From: an uncultured Pelagibacteraceae bacterium
GTDB taxonomy: Bacteria; Pseudomonadota; Alphaproteobacteria; Pelagibacterales; Pelagibacteraceae
Assembly: GCA_902594245.1 (NCBI GenBank)
Contig: CACJLM010000001.1
Location: 93,673-157,672, forward strand
Length of the DNA: 64,000 bases
Direction of reading: 5' to 3'
Shown here piece after piece: positions 9,726 through 18,905 of this stretch (its first letter is position 1; each line of letters starts with the position of its first letter). The position numbers and the translations under genes were made by a program. The notes beneath the pieces are model-generated. The model was not told the DNA's origin. It saw only the letters and a program-made list of their open reading frames with translations, and did not search any database.

Positions 9726-10892
9726 TTAAGCACTTCTGTAAAGTTTAGTCATTACAAATTCTCTATGGCCTAAAGCTTCTGCACAAGTTAATCTTCCATT
9801 TGCAACTTTTAGAGTTGTCTCAATAAGTTTATCTCCAGCTTGAGACATGTTCATTTCTCTAGAAAGTATTTTTGATACATCACAGTCAATATGTTCTCCC
9901 ATTCCTTTAACTGTTAAAGGGTTAGCTGTTAATTTCACAACAGGTTCAATTGGGTTACCAACTATATTTCCTTGACCAGTAGGAAATAGATGAATATTAA
10001 ATCCTGCTGCAGCTTGTAGAGTTACACACTCAGCTGCTGCAGATGAGGTGTCCATAAAATATAAGCCTTTACCTTTTTTTGGTTCTTCTGCAGGTTCTAA
10101 TACATCTACAAATTTACAATTTCCAATTTTTTGAAAATTTCCAAAAGCTTTTTCTTCGATAGTTGTTAAACCACCCGCAATATTTCCTGCAGTTGGTTGA
10201 CTTTCAGAAAGATCATCTGTTGCTTCTTTTAAAATAAAGTCATTATATGAACTCCATGTTTTCATAAATTTATCAGATGCCTCTTTTGTAGCTCCTCTCG
10301 TAGCACAAACTTTTTCAGCACCTGTAAGTTCTGAAGTTTCACCAAAACAAAGATGAACTCCTAATGGCTCCAGTTTATCCATTAAATTTCCTACTGTAGG
10401 ATTGGCTGCTAAGCCAGAGGTAGTATCAGACTCCCCACATTTTACTGAAATCCAAAGATCACTAATTGGGCATTCTTCTCTTTGCTTCTCAGATGCCCAC
10501 ATTACAAATTCTTGTGCTTTTTTGGATGCTTTCATTACTGTTCCAATATCACCAGTACGCTCAATATGAAATCCTTCAACAGGTTTTCCAGTCTTTGCAA
10601 TACCATCAACAATTTTTTTGGTCCACTTTGGTTCAATTCCAATTACAATAACAGCAGCTACGTTTGGATTACTTCCTGTACCAATCATTGTTCTAAAGTG
10701 TAATTCTAGATCTGCACCAAATTGAAGTCTTCCGTAAGAATGAGGTAAAGCGATAGTTCCTTTTATATTATTCGCTACTGCCTCTGCACAAGCATTTGAA
10801 ATATCATCTACAGGAAGAATGATGACATGATTTCTAGTACCTGCTCTCCCATTTTCTCTTTTATAACCTAAAAAACTTTTCGGAATTTCCAT
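9726..10892 (-). CDS. suyB: (2R)-sulfolactate sulfo-lyase subunit beta (UxaA-family C-terminal); ORF extends to 10940, preferred start MEIPKSF at 10892
   Basis: [19 protein letters not shown]...[25 protein letters not shown] Shine-Dalgarno-like sequence upstream of the ATG at 10892; paired with SAF-domain subunit and xsc. Confidence 0.75.
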   Translation of the reverse strand: MEIPKSFLGYKRENGRAGTRNHVIILPVDDISNACAEAVANNIKGTIALPHSYGRLQFGADLELHFRTMIGTGSNPNVAAVIVIGIEPKWTKKIVDGIAKTGKPVEGFHIERTGDIGTVMKASKKAQEFVMWASEKQREECPISDLWISVKCGESDTTSGLAANPTVGNLMDKLEPLGVHLCFGETSELTGAEKVCATRGATKEASDKFMKTWSSYNDFILKEATDDLSESQPTAGNIAGGLTTIEEKAFGNFQKIGNCKFVDVLEPAEEPKKGKGLYFMDTSSAAAECVTLQAAAGFNIHLFPTGQGNIVGNPIEPVVKLTANPLTVKGMGEHIDCDVSKILSREMNMSQAGDKLIETTLKVANGRLTCAEALGHREFVMTKLYRSA

Positions 10893-10896
10893 ATTA

Positions 10897-11181
10897 TTAC
10901 CACTTCTTTGTTTTGACATTGTGAACATGAACATGTTCACCTTTTTTAATTGATTTTACTACTTTACCAATATCATGACCATATTTTAAAATTGTGTCCC
11001 CCTCTTTTAAATCCGTCATTGCAATTTTATGTCCTAAGGGTATTTCATCTACTGATTGTATATTGACTGTGCTATCGTTTTCCATAATCCAACAAGAGCA
11101 ATCTTGTTTTGGGGTGATTTTTTCAACTACAATGACGCCAACATTGTCTTTTTGGTCGTGAATTATAATATCTGTAGCCAT
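10897..11181 (-). CDS. suyA: (2R)-sulfolactate sulfo-lyase subunit alpha (SAF domain); start MATDIIIHD preferred over 11238
   Basis: SAF/altronate-dehydratase N-terminal-like ([44 protein letters not shown]). Confidence 0.75.
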   Translation of the reverse strand: MATDIIIHDQKDNVGVIVVEKITPKQDCSCWIMENDSTVNIQSVDEIPLGHKIAMTDLKEGDTILKYGHDIGKVVKSIKKGEHVHVHNVKTKKW

Positions 11182-11292
11182 ATTTGTAGTGTCGAAATGT
11201 TTATTTGAATTTCGTAAAAACTTATATATTAATCGCAAAAATTAACAATTAAATTTTAAAAAATTCGTTTCTAATTTAGAAAGGTTCTATTA

Positions 11293-13077
11293 ATGACGAA
11301 AATGACAACAGAAGAGGCTTTTGTAAAAGTTTTACAAATGCACGGCATTGAACATGCTTTTGGTATTATAGGTTCAGCGTTTATGCCAATCTCAGATATT
11401 TTTCCAGATGCAGGAATAACTTTTTGGGATGTTGCTCATGAAACAAATGGTGGATTAATTGCTGATGGATACACAAGAGCCACAGGAAAAATGTCAATGG
11501 TAATTGCTCAAAATGGACCAGGTATAACTGGATTAGTAACACCTATTAAGACTGCATATTGGAATCATACACCTTTGTTGTTAGTAACACCTCAGGCTGC
11601 AAACAAAACTATGGGTCAAGGTGGTTTCCAAGAAGTAGAACAAATGAATTTATTTAAAGATATGGTTTGTTACCAAGAAGAAGTTAGAGACCCCTCAAGA
11701 ATGGCAGAAGTTTTGAACAGAGTAATTGAAAAAGCAATAAGAGGTTCAGCACCAGCTCAAATAAATGTTCCAAGAGATTATTGGACACAGGTAATTGATA
11801 TTGATCTTCCTCCAATAGTTAGATTAGAAAGACAGGGTGGAGGTGTAGACGCAATTTCAAAAGCTGCTGATCTTCTATCAAAAGCAAAATTTCCAGTGAT
11901 TTTATCAGGAGCAGGAGTAGTAATTGGTGGAGCAATAGAAGAAACAAAAAAACTTGCTGAAAAATTAGACTCACCTGTTTGTTCTGGTTATCAACACAAC
12001 GATAGTTTTCCTGGAAGTCATCCGTTGGCGGTTGGTCCATTAGGTTATAATGGTTCAAAAGCTGCTATGGAATTAATTTCAAAAGCCGATGTAGTTTTAG
12101 CTTTAGGAACAAGACTAAATCCGTTTTCAACTCTACCCGGTTATGGAATTGATTATTGGCCAAAAAAAGCAAGTATTATTCAAGTAGATATTAATCCTGA
12201 CAGAATAGGTTTAACTAAAAAAGTAACCGTAGGTATTAGTGGTGATGCAAAATTAGTTGCACAACAAATTTTAGAAAAACTATCTTCTAATGCAGGAGAT
12301 ACTGATAGACAAAAAAGAAAAGATTTGATTCATCAAACTAAATCGGCTTGGTTACAAAAGTTATCAAGTTTGGATCATGAAGATGATGACGAAGGTACAG
12401 TTTGGAATAAAGAGGCTAGAGAGAGAGATTCAGATAGAATGTCTCCAAGACAAGCATGGAGAGCAATTCAAGCAGGAATGCCAGACGATGTAATAATCTC
12501 TAGTGATATTGGGAACAATTGTGCAATTGGAAATGCTTATCCTACTTTTGAAAAACCAAGAAAATATTTAGCACCTGGATTGTTTGGTCCGTGCGGTTAT
12601 GGTTTTCCGTCTATATTAGGAGCAAAGATAGGTTGTCCAGATACTCCTGTAATAGGATTTGCTGGTGATGGAGCTTTTGGAATAAGCATGAATGAAATGA
12701 GTTCTTGTGCACGAGAAGAATGGCCAGCGATAACAATGGTGATTTTTAGAAATTATCAGTGGGGAGCAGAAAAAAGAAATACAACTCTTTGGTTTGATAA
12801 TAATTTTGTGGGAACTGAATTAGATCCAGAATTAAGTTACGCGAAAGTAGCTGATGCTTGTGGTTTAAAAGGTGTAACTGTAAGAACAATGGAAGAAACA
12901 ACTTCAGCAATCAAACAATCGTGTGAAGATCAAAAGAAAGGTATCACAACATTTATTGAAGTTATTTTAAATCAAGAACTAGGTGAGCCTTTCAGAAGAG
13001 ATGCTATGAAAAAACCAGTTAGAGTTGCTGGTATAGATAAAAAAGACATGAGACCACAAAAATCATTGAATGGATGA
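11293..13077 (+). CDS. xsc: Sulfoacetaldehyde acetyltransferase (ThDP-dependent)
   Basis: MTTEEAFVKVLQMHGIEHAFGIIGSAFMPISDIFP...PQAANKTMGQGGFQEVEQMNLFKDMVCYQEEVRDP is Xsc-like; ThDP motif GDGAFGISMNEMSSC. Confidence 0.9.
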   Translation: MTKMTTEEAFVKVLQMHGIEHAFGIIGSAFMPISDIFPDAGITFWDVAHETNGGLIADGYTRATGKMSMVIAQNGPGITGLVTPIKTAYWNHTPLLLVTPQAANKTMGQGGFQEVEQMNLFKDMVCYQEEVRDPSRMAEVLNRVIEKAIRGSAPAQINVPRDYWTQVIDIDLPPIVRLERQGGGVDAISKAADLLSKAKFPVILSGAGVVIGGAIEETKKLAEKLDSPVCSGYQHNDSFPGSHPLAVGPLGYNGSKAAMELISKADVVLALGTRLNPFSTLPGYGIDYWPKKASIIQVDINPDRIGLTKKVTVGISGDAKLVAQQILEKLSSNAGDTDRQKRKDLIHQTKSAWLQKLSSLDHEDDDEGTVWNKEARERDSDRMSPRQAWRAIQAGMPDDVIISSDIGNNCAIGNAYPTFEKPRKYLAPGLFGPCGYGFPSILGAKIGCPDTPVIGFAGDGAFGISMNEMSSCAREEWPAITMVIFRNYQWGAEKRNTTLWFDNNFVGTELDPELSYAKVADACGLKGVTVRTMEETTSAIKQSCEDQKKGITTFIEVILNQELGEPFRRDAMKKPVRVAGIDKKDMRPQKSLNG

Positions 13078-13453
13078 TGTTAAAATAAGTTCAAATCGAA
13101 ATTTTGGAATAGTTTTTTTTGTAGTTTTTTTACTTGTAGCTTTATATCCCTTAATTAATAGCGAAGAAATAAGACTATGGTCATTAATAATTTCTATAAT
13201 CTTCCTTATATTAGGTTTGTTAAATTCCAAAATCCTGGCTCCTTTTAATAAGATTTGGTTTAAGTTTGGAATATTATTAGGAAAAATAATATCTCCTCTA
13301 ATCATGGGTATAATATTTTTTTTAGTGGTAACACCCATAGGTTTTATAATGAGATTATTAGGAAAAGACGTATTAAATTTAAAATTTAATAAGAATAAAT
13401 CTTATTGGATTGAAAAAGATGGTCCAAAAAGTAAAATGAAAAATCAATTTTAA
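13070..13453 (+). CDS. SxtJ-like membrane protein
   Basis: 127 aa with 4 hydrophobic segments; immediately upstream of a DUF5989-like peptide and a carbamoyltransferase. Confidence 0.65.
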   Translation: MDDVKISSNRNFGIVFFVVFLLVALYPLINSEEIRLWSLIISIIFLILGLLNSKILAPFNKIWFKFGILLGKIISPLIMGIIFFLVVTPIGFIMRLLGKDVLNLKFNKNKSYWIEKDGPKSKMKNQF

Positions 13454-13454
13454 T

Positions 13455-13604
13455 ATGAGTTTTATAAAAGAATTTTGGGAATTTTTGAAAGTAAGAAAAA
13501 AATATTGGCTTTTGCCAATTATCATTGTTCTTGTTTTATTTGGTGGCTTAATAGTATTGACTCAAGGTTCAGCAGTAGCTCCATTTATATATACAATTTT
13601 TTAA
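13455..13604 (+). CDS. DUF5989-like small membrane protein (49 aa), not in ORF track
   Basis: MSFIKEFWEFLKVRKKYWLLPIIIVLVLFGGLIVLTQGSAVAPFIYTIF; position between SxtJ-like and carbamoyltransferase genes. Confidence 0.75.
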   Translation: MSFIKEFWEFLKVRKKYWLLPIIIVLVLFGGLIVLTQGSAVAPFIYTIF

Positions 13605-13605
13605 A

Positions 13606-15441
13606 GTGAATTCTATATTAGGTATTTCAGCATTTTATCATGATAGTGCGGCATGTATTTTGATAGATGGAAAAATAATTGCAGCAGCACAAGAAGAAAG
13701 ATTTACAAGAAAAAAACATGATCCAAATTATCCTCATAATGCAATTGAATTCGTTTTAGAATATGCAAATTTAAAATTGAGTGATGTTGATCAAATAGTT
13801 TTTTTTGAAAAACCATTTTTAAAATTTGAAAGATTGTTAGAAACCTATGTGGCTTTTGCTCCAAGAGGTTTTGTATCTTTTGCTAAAGCTATGCCTTTAT
13901 GGATTAAAGAAAAATTATTTCAAAAAAATCTTTTATTTAATAAACTAAAAAAACACGATCCTAATTTTAAATCTGATGAAAATATTTTTTTTTCAGATCA
14001 TCACTTAAGTCATGCAGCGAGTGCTTTTTTTCCATCACCTTTTGAGGATGCAGTTATTTTAACTGCAGATGGTGTAGGTGAATGGGCAACAACTACTGTA
14101 GCAGTTGGAAAAAATGAAAATTTAGAAATAAAAAAAGAAATTCATTTCCCCCATTCTCTTGGATTACTTTATTCAGCATTTACTTATTATACAGGTTTCA
14201 AAGTAAATAGTGGTGAATATAAATTGATGGGTTTAGCTCCCTATGGAAATCCTATTTATGAAGATAAAGTAAAACAATTAGTTGATTTAAAGAAGGATGG
14301 AACTTTTAGACTTGATCAAAAATATTTTAATTATGCAACTGGACTTACGATGACAAATGAAAAATTTAATAATTTATTTGGTCAAAAACCTCGTAATCCA
14401 CAAAATGAAAAGATAACTCAATTTCATATGGATATAGCGGCGTCAATCCAAAAAGTTACTGAAGAAATAATGATTAATTTAGCTAAATCTATTCGAGAAG
14501 AATATGGTATTAAAAACTTATGTTTAGCTGGTGGTGTAGCTTTGAATTGTGTCGCAAACGGAAAAATTCTTGAGGAAAAAATTTTTGACAACATTTGGAT
14601 TCAGCCAGCAGCTGGTGATGCTGGTGGTTCTTTAGGTGCAGCCTTAGCCTTATGGCATATTGATCAAGGAAATAAAAGATCAGTAAACTCTAAAGACGAT
14701 ATGAAAGGCTCATATTTAGGTACTGAATTTGATCAAGATGAAATTGAATCTGAGTTGAAAACTTTAGGAGCAAATTTTGAAACTTTAAAGTATGATAAAT
14801 TAATTGATAAAACTGCCGAACTTTTATCAAATGAAAAAGCGATAGGATGGTTTCAGGGTAGAATGGAATTTGGTCCAAGAGCTTTAGGAGGTAGATCTAT
14901 TTTAGGAGATCCTAGATCCGACACAATGCAAAAAAATTTAAATCTTAAAGTAAAATATAGAGAAAGCTTTAGACCTTTTGCGCCCTCAGTTTTGAGAGAA
15001 GATTTATCAGAATGGTTTGAGATGAATGTTGATAGTCCTTACATGTTATTGGTAGCTAATATTAACTCTGATAAAAAAATTGAAATGACTGATAAGCAAA
15101 GAGAACTTTTTGGTATAGATAAATTAAATATAAAAAGATCAGAGATACCAGCGGTAACTCATGTAGATTATTCTGCTAGAGTTCAAACTGTTACAAAAGA
15201 TACCAATAATCGTTATTATGATTTAATTTCTAAGTTTAAGGAAAAAACAGGTTGTCCAGTTATAGTAAATACCTCTTTTAATGTTAGAGGCGAACCAATA
15301 GTAAATACACCAACTGATGCTTTTAATTGTTTTATGGGAACAGAGTTAGATTATTTAGTTATTGGAGATTGTATTTTAGATAAAACACAACAAGATTCTA
15401 AACTTAAAAAAGACTATACAAAAGAATTTGAATTAGATTAA
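13606..15441 (+). CDS. Carbamoyltransferase, NodU/CmcH/SxtI-like (GTG start)
   Basis: ILGISAFYHDSAACILIDGKIIAAAQEERFTRKKHD, LCLAGGVALNCVANGKI, WFQGRMEFGPRALGGRSILGDPR. Confidence 0.93.
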   Translation: MNSILGISAFYHDSAACILIDGKIIAAAQEERFTRKKHDPNYPHNAIEFVLEYANLKLSDVDQIVFFEKPFLKFERLLETYVAFAPRGFVSFAKAMPLWIKEKLFQKNLLFNKLKKHDPNFKSDENIFFSDHHLSHAASAFFPSPFEDAVILTADGVGEWATTTVAVGKNENLEIKKEIHFPHSLGLLYSAFTYYTGFKVNSGEYKLMGLAPYGNPIYEDKVKQLVDLKKDGTFRLDQKYFNYATGLTMTNEKFNNLFGQKPRNPQNEKITQFHMDIAASIQKVTEEIMINLAKSIREEYGIKNLCLAGGVALNCVANGKILEEKIFDNIWIQPAAGDAGGSLGAALALWHIDQGNKRSVNSKDDMKGSYLGTEFDQDEIESELKTLGANFETLKYDKLIDKTAELLSNEKAIGWFQGRMEFGPRALGGRSILGDPRSDTMQKNLNLKVKYRESFRPFAPSVLREDLSEWFEMNVDSPYMLLVANINSDKKIEMTDKQRELFGIDKLNIKRSEIPAVTHVDYSARVQTVTKDTNNRYYDLISKFKEKTGCPVIVNTSFNVRGEPIVNTPTDAFNCFMGTELDYLVIGDCILDKTQQDSKLKKDYTKEFELD

Positions 15442-15450
15442 ATTAATTAC

Positions 15451-16755
15451 ATGCAAATTGTTAATGACAATGGATGTAGTTGGATCAATGATTTAGATCC
15501 AAGATCAAACATTAAAGTTTTAGAAAAAAATGAAGAATGTGAATGGCTTATAATAGGGGCTGGATATACAGGTTTATCAGCTGCCAGAAAATTAGCTCAA
15601 CTTCATCCAAACCAAAAAATAATATTAATTGATGCTCAATTAGCAGGTGAGGGTGCAAGTGGCAGAAACTCAGGATATTTAGTAGATACAACTCTTAACG
15701 ATGGTTTTACATCTAATAAAGATTTAGAAAATTATAAAAAAAAAACAGATATTTATGAATTAGGAATAAAAGTAATAAAAAAGTTTATTCAAGAACATCA
15801 AGTAGATTGCGATTGGAATGAAAGTGGAAAGTTTTTTGCTTCGTCAAAGAAAGAAGATAAAAAAATCCTAAATAACTTTTCAAATACTTTATCCAAACTA
15901 GGTTTTGAACATAGCTTATTAGATAATAAAGAATTATCAAAAAGATTAGGTACTAGTTTTTATAACATTGCTTTGTACACCAAAGGAGGAGTGTTACTAC
16001 ATCCCGCAAAGCTTGTAAGAGCAATGATAGATGTGTTGCCACATAACGTTAAATTATTAGAAAATTCCTCATTAATTAAATGGAATAAAACCAATGATGT
16101 TATTTCATGTTATTTCAAAAATGGAATTATAAAAACAAAAAATATTATCTTTGCAACAAACGGTTTTTTGAAATCTTTAGGAATAAAATCTAGTTACAAT
16201 TTTCCTATTACATTGACAGCTAGTATGACTAGACCTTTAACAGATGAAGAATTTGAGTCCATTGGTCAACCAAAAGAGTGGGGAGTTTTACCAGTTAGAC
16301 CAATGGGGGCAACTATAAGAATGACCAAAGATAAAAGAATTCTAATTAGAAACACTGCAGAGTTTTATAATCCTTACCAAATGTCTCAATCTGAATTAAA
16401 TAAAAGAACATTAAAACAGAAGATAGGAATTAAAAAAAGATTTCCTCAATTACCTGATGATATCATAAAATCTTCTTGGTCAGGAATTGTCTCTAGAACT
16501 AGAAATAGTTCTCAAATTTTTGAAAAAATAGATGAAAATACATTTGTTGCAGGTTGTTATAATGGATCAGGTATTGGAGTTGGCACTTTATTTGGTGAGC
16601 AAATTGCGATTAAAGCAAGTAACGAAAATACAAAAGAGATAGAGGTTATTGAAGCAAGAAATAAACCTACTTGGCTTCCTCCTGAGCCGTTTCTAAGTCT
16701 AGGTGTAAAAACAAGATTGATTTATGAACGTATCAAAGCCAGGTCCGAAATTTAG
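15451..16755 (+). CDS. FAD-dependent amine/amino-acid oxidoreductase (DAO superfamily, PuuB/OrdL-like)
   Basis: EWLIIGAGYTGLSAARKLAQ Rossmann motif, GEGASGRNSGYL, C-terminal GCYNGSGIGVGTLFGE. Confidence 0.85.
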   Translation: MQIVNDNGCSWINDLDPRSNIKVLEKNEECEWLIIGAGYTGLSAARKLAQLHPNQKIILIDAQLAGEGASGRNSGYLVDTTLNDGFTSNKDLENYKKKTDIYELGIKVIKKFIQEHQVDCDWNESGKFFASSKKEDKKILNNFSNTLSKLGFEHSLLDNKELSKRLGTSFYNIALYTKGGVLLHPAKLVRAMIDVLPHNVKLLENSSLIKWNKTNDVISCYFKNGIIKTKNIIFATNGFLKSLGIKSSYNFPITLTASMTRPLTDEEFESIGQPKEWGVLPVRPMGATIRMTKDKRILIRNTAEFYNPYQMSQSELNKRTLKQKIGIKKRFPQLPDDIIKSSWSGIVSRTRNSSQIFEKIDENTFVAGCYNGSGIGVGTLFGEQIAIKASNENTKEIEVIEARNKPTWLPPEPFLSLGVKTRLIYERIKARSEI

Positions 16756-16756
16756 T

Positions 16757-17560
16757 TTAATTAATCAAAGACATTGGATCAAGTCGAGTTTGAAACCAAT
16801 TAACTCTAAAATCCAAGTGAGGTCCTGTTGATCTTCCAGTTGATCCAACAGTCCCTATAATGTCTCCTTGATTTATTTTATCACCTACAGATACCATTAC
16901 AGTTTCAAGATGAGAATATATTGTAGAAATACCATGACCATGATCCATAATTATTGTCCCACCAGTATAATAAAGATCATCTTCAGCCATAGTAACAACA
17001 CCTGATCCAGATGACTTAATCATAGTTCCTTGTTTAGCAGCAATATCAATTCCATAGTGAGGCCATCTTGGTTTTCCATTTAATATTCTTTGGCTTCCAT
17101 AAACTCCACTAATGATACCTTCAACAGGCATAATGAATTGGTTTTTAAAAAATGATAAATCTGAATTAATTGCTCTAGCTTCTCCAATTTTATTATTTTC
17201 TTCTTTAATTCTTTTATAAACAGACTCGGGTGGAGTTACCTTTTTTTCATCTAAACCATCTATTCTTTGAATGTTATATTTTCTTTTAAGAACTTGTTTG
17301 GTAATAATTTCTTTTTTCCCATTTATTATTTTTGTTATTGTTAGATCAAACTTTCTATCTCTATCCAGTCCAAATACAAAATAACCATCCTTTGAAACCT
17401 TAACTTCTTTTTTATCTACTATGATTTTTGCGGACGGATCAGTTTTTCCAATAATATAATGACCTTGTAAAAATTTTCCTTTAAATTCAATTGCATTTAA
17501 GTGAGTTGAGGTAAGTAGGATTATTAAAAAAAATAATCTAGATGTTATTTTGCAGTCCAT
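16757..17560 (-). CDS. M23 family metallopeptidase (LytM domain)
   Basis: HYGIDIAAKQGT...STIYSHLETVMVSVGDKINQGDIIGTVGSTGRSTGPHLDFRV. Confidence 0.92.
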   Translation of the reverse strand: MDCKITSRLFFLIILLTSTHLNAIEFKGKFLQGHYIIGKTDPSAKIIVDKKEVKVSKDGYFVFGLDRDRKFDLTITKIINGKKEIITKQVLKRKYNIQRIDGLDEKKVTPPESVYKRIKEENNKIGEARAINSDLSFFKNQFIMPVEGIISGVYGSQRILNGKPRWPHYGIDIAAKQGTMIKSSGSGVVTMAEDDLYYTGGTIIMDHGHGISTIYSHLETVMVSVGDKINQGDIIGTVGSTGRSTGPHLDFRVNWFQTRLDPMSLIN

Positions 17561-18312
17561 CCACCATCAACCAATAATGAAGTTCCTGTAATCATAGATG
17601 CAGCATCAGATGCTAAAAACACAACTGCAGAAGATACTTCAGACAATTCAGCAAATCTTCCAAGAGGTATATTATTTAGAGTTTCATTTCTAAATTTCTT
17701 ATTTTTTAAAAATTTTTTAGTCATTGGTGTTACTACAAAAGTAGGACACACAGTATTTACTCTAATGTTATATTTAGATAAATCCAAAGACATACCTTTG
17801 GTTAATCCTTCTAAACCCCATTTAGTCATATTATAAACACTTCTTATAGGGCCACCCACATGTCCCATTTGTGAAGACATATTCACTATTGCGCCACCAG
17901 TTTTTTTTCTATTTTTAGATTTTATCATCTTAAGTGCACACAATTGAGCAAGATTAAATGTGGCCATAGTATTAATCTTAACTAAATATTCCATATTTTT
18001 AGTTTTAACTTTTGTGAAATGTTCTGGAATATTATTTCCAGCATTATTAATCAAAATATCTATTTTAGGTTGGCTATTTATAATTTCTTTTATTTCATTA
18101 TAATTCGTAATATCACAAACATATGATTTACATTTTGATTTAAGTTTTTTGATTTTCTTTGAAACTTCATCTAAATCTTTTTGAGTTCTACTGATAATAA
18201 TTAGATTGGCTCCAGCTTCTGCTAAAGCTATTGCACAAGCCCTACCAATTCCTTTTCCAGCACCTGTTACTACTGCAACTTTATTTTTTAGATTATAATT
18301 TTTTAAATACAT
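17545..18312 (-). CDS. SDR family NAD(P)-dependent oxidoreductase
   Basis: TGAGKGIGRA, NNAGNN, YNMTKWGLEGLTK catalytic YxxxK. Confidence 0.9.
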   Translation of the reverse strand: MYLKNYNLKNKVAVVTGAGKGIGRACAIALAEAGANLIIISRTQKDLDEVSKKIKKLKSKCKSYVCDITNYNEIKEIINSQPKIDILINNAGNNIPEHFTKVKTKNMEYLVKINTMATFNLAQLCALKMIKSKNRKKTGGAIVNMSSQMGHVGGPIRSVYNMTKWGLEGLTKGMSLDLSKYNIRVNTVCPTFVVTPMTKKFLKNKKFRNETLNNIPLGRFAELSEVSSAVVFLASDAASMITGTSLLVDGGWTAK

Positions 18313-18905
18313 TATAAAAATAATATTTGAATATCTGTGTAAATCAATTCAATAGCAACTATTAAAATCGCTAATAAACCTGCCCAAGCAATCCACTTAT
18401 ATTTTTTGATCCAATTTGAAATTAATGTTGCAGCAAAAGCCATTAATGCAATTGATAAAACTAATCCAAATACTAATAATCCATAATGATCACCAGCAGC
18501 ACCTGCTACCCCTAAAACGTTATCTAGGCTCATAGTAAAGTCAGCTAATAAAATAGTCCAAATAGCTTTAAGAAAACTCGAGTTGTCAACTTTTACATCT
18601 TCGTCATGATCAGATCCTTTTATGACATCTGTGTAAAGCTTGTAGACTATATAAAGTAAAAGAATTCCACCAAGAAGTCTTAATCCAGTTATTTGCAACA
18701 AATATGCAGTTAGTAAAGTTAAAATTATTCTTAAGATAACTGCGCCACCAATACCAAAAAAAATAATTTTTTTTCTTTGTTCTAATGGAAATTTTGATGC
18801 AACCATTCCAATTATAATTGCATTGTCCCCAGCCAAAACTAAATCAATTAAAATGATTTGAGTTAAAATTGTTAATTGTTCTGGAGTAAATAATTCGGCA
18901 AACAT
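18312..18905 (-). CDS. TerC family integral membrane protein
   Basis: LVLAGDNAIIIGMV and LADFTMSLDNVLGVAGAAGDH motifs. Confidence 0.9.
   Translation of the reverse strand: MFAELFTPEQLTILTQIILIDLVLAGDNAIIIGMVASKFPLEQRKKIIFFGIGGAVILRIILTLLTAYLLQITGLRLLGGILLLYIVYKLYTDVIKGSDHDEDVKVDNSSFLKAIWTILLADFTMSLDNVLGVAGAAGDHYGLLVFGLVLSIALMAFAATLISNWIKKYKWIAWAGLLAILIVAIELIYTDIQILFL

Noticed and set aside
10916-10940. Palindrome GTGAACATGAACATGTTCAC near the suyA end
   Set aside because: Explained by the in-frame HVHVHN codons of suyA; no regulatory context
11192-11220. CGAAAT...ATTTCG inverted repeat between suyA and xsc
   Set aside because: Only 6-bp arms in AT-rich sequence; too weak to claim without comparative data
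13063-13338. Antisense 91-aa ORF opposite the SxtJ-like gene
   Set aside because: Translation lacks domain character; sense-strand gene fits operon context
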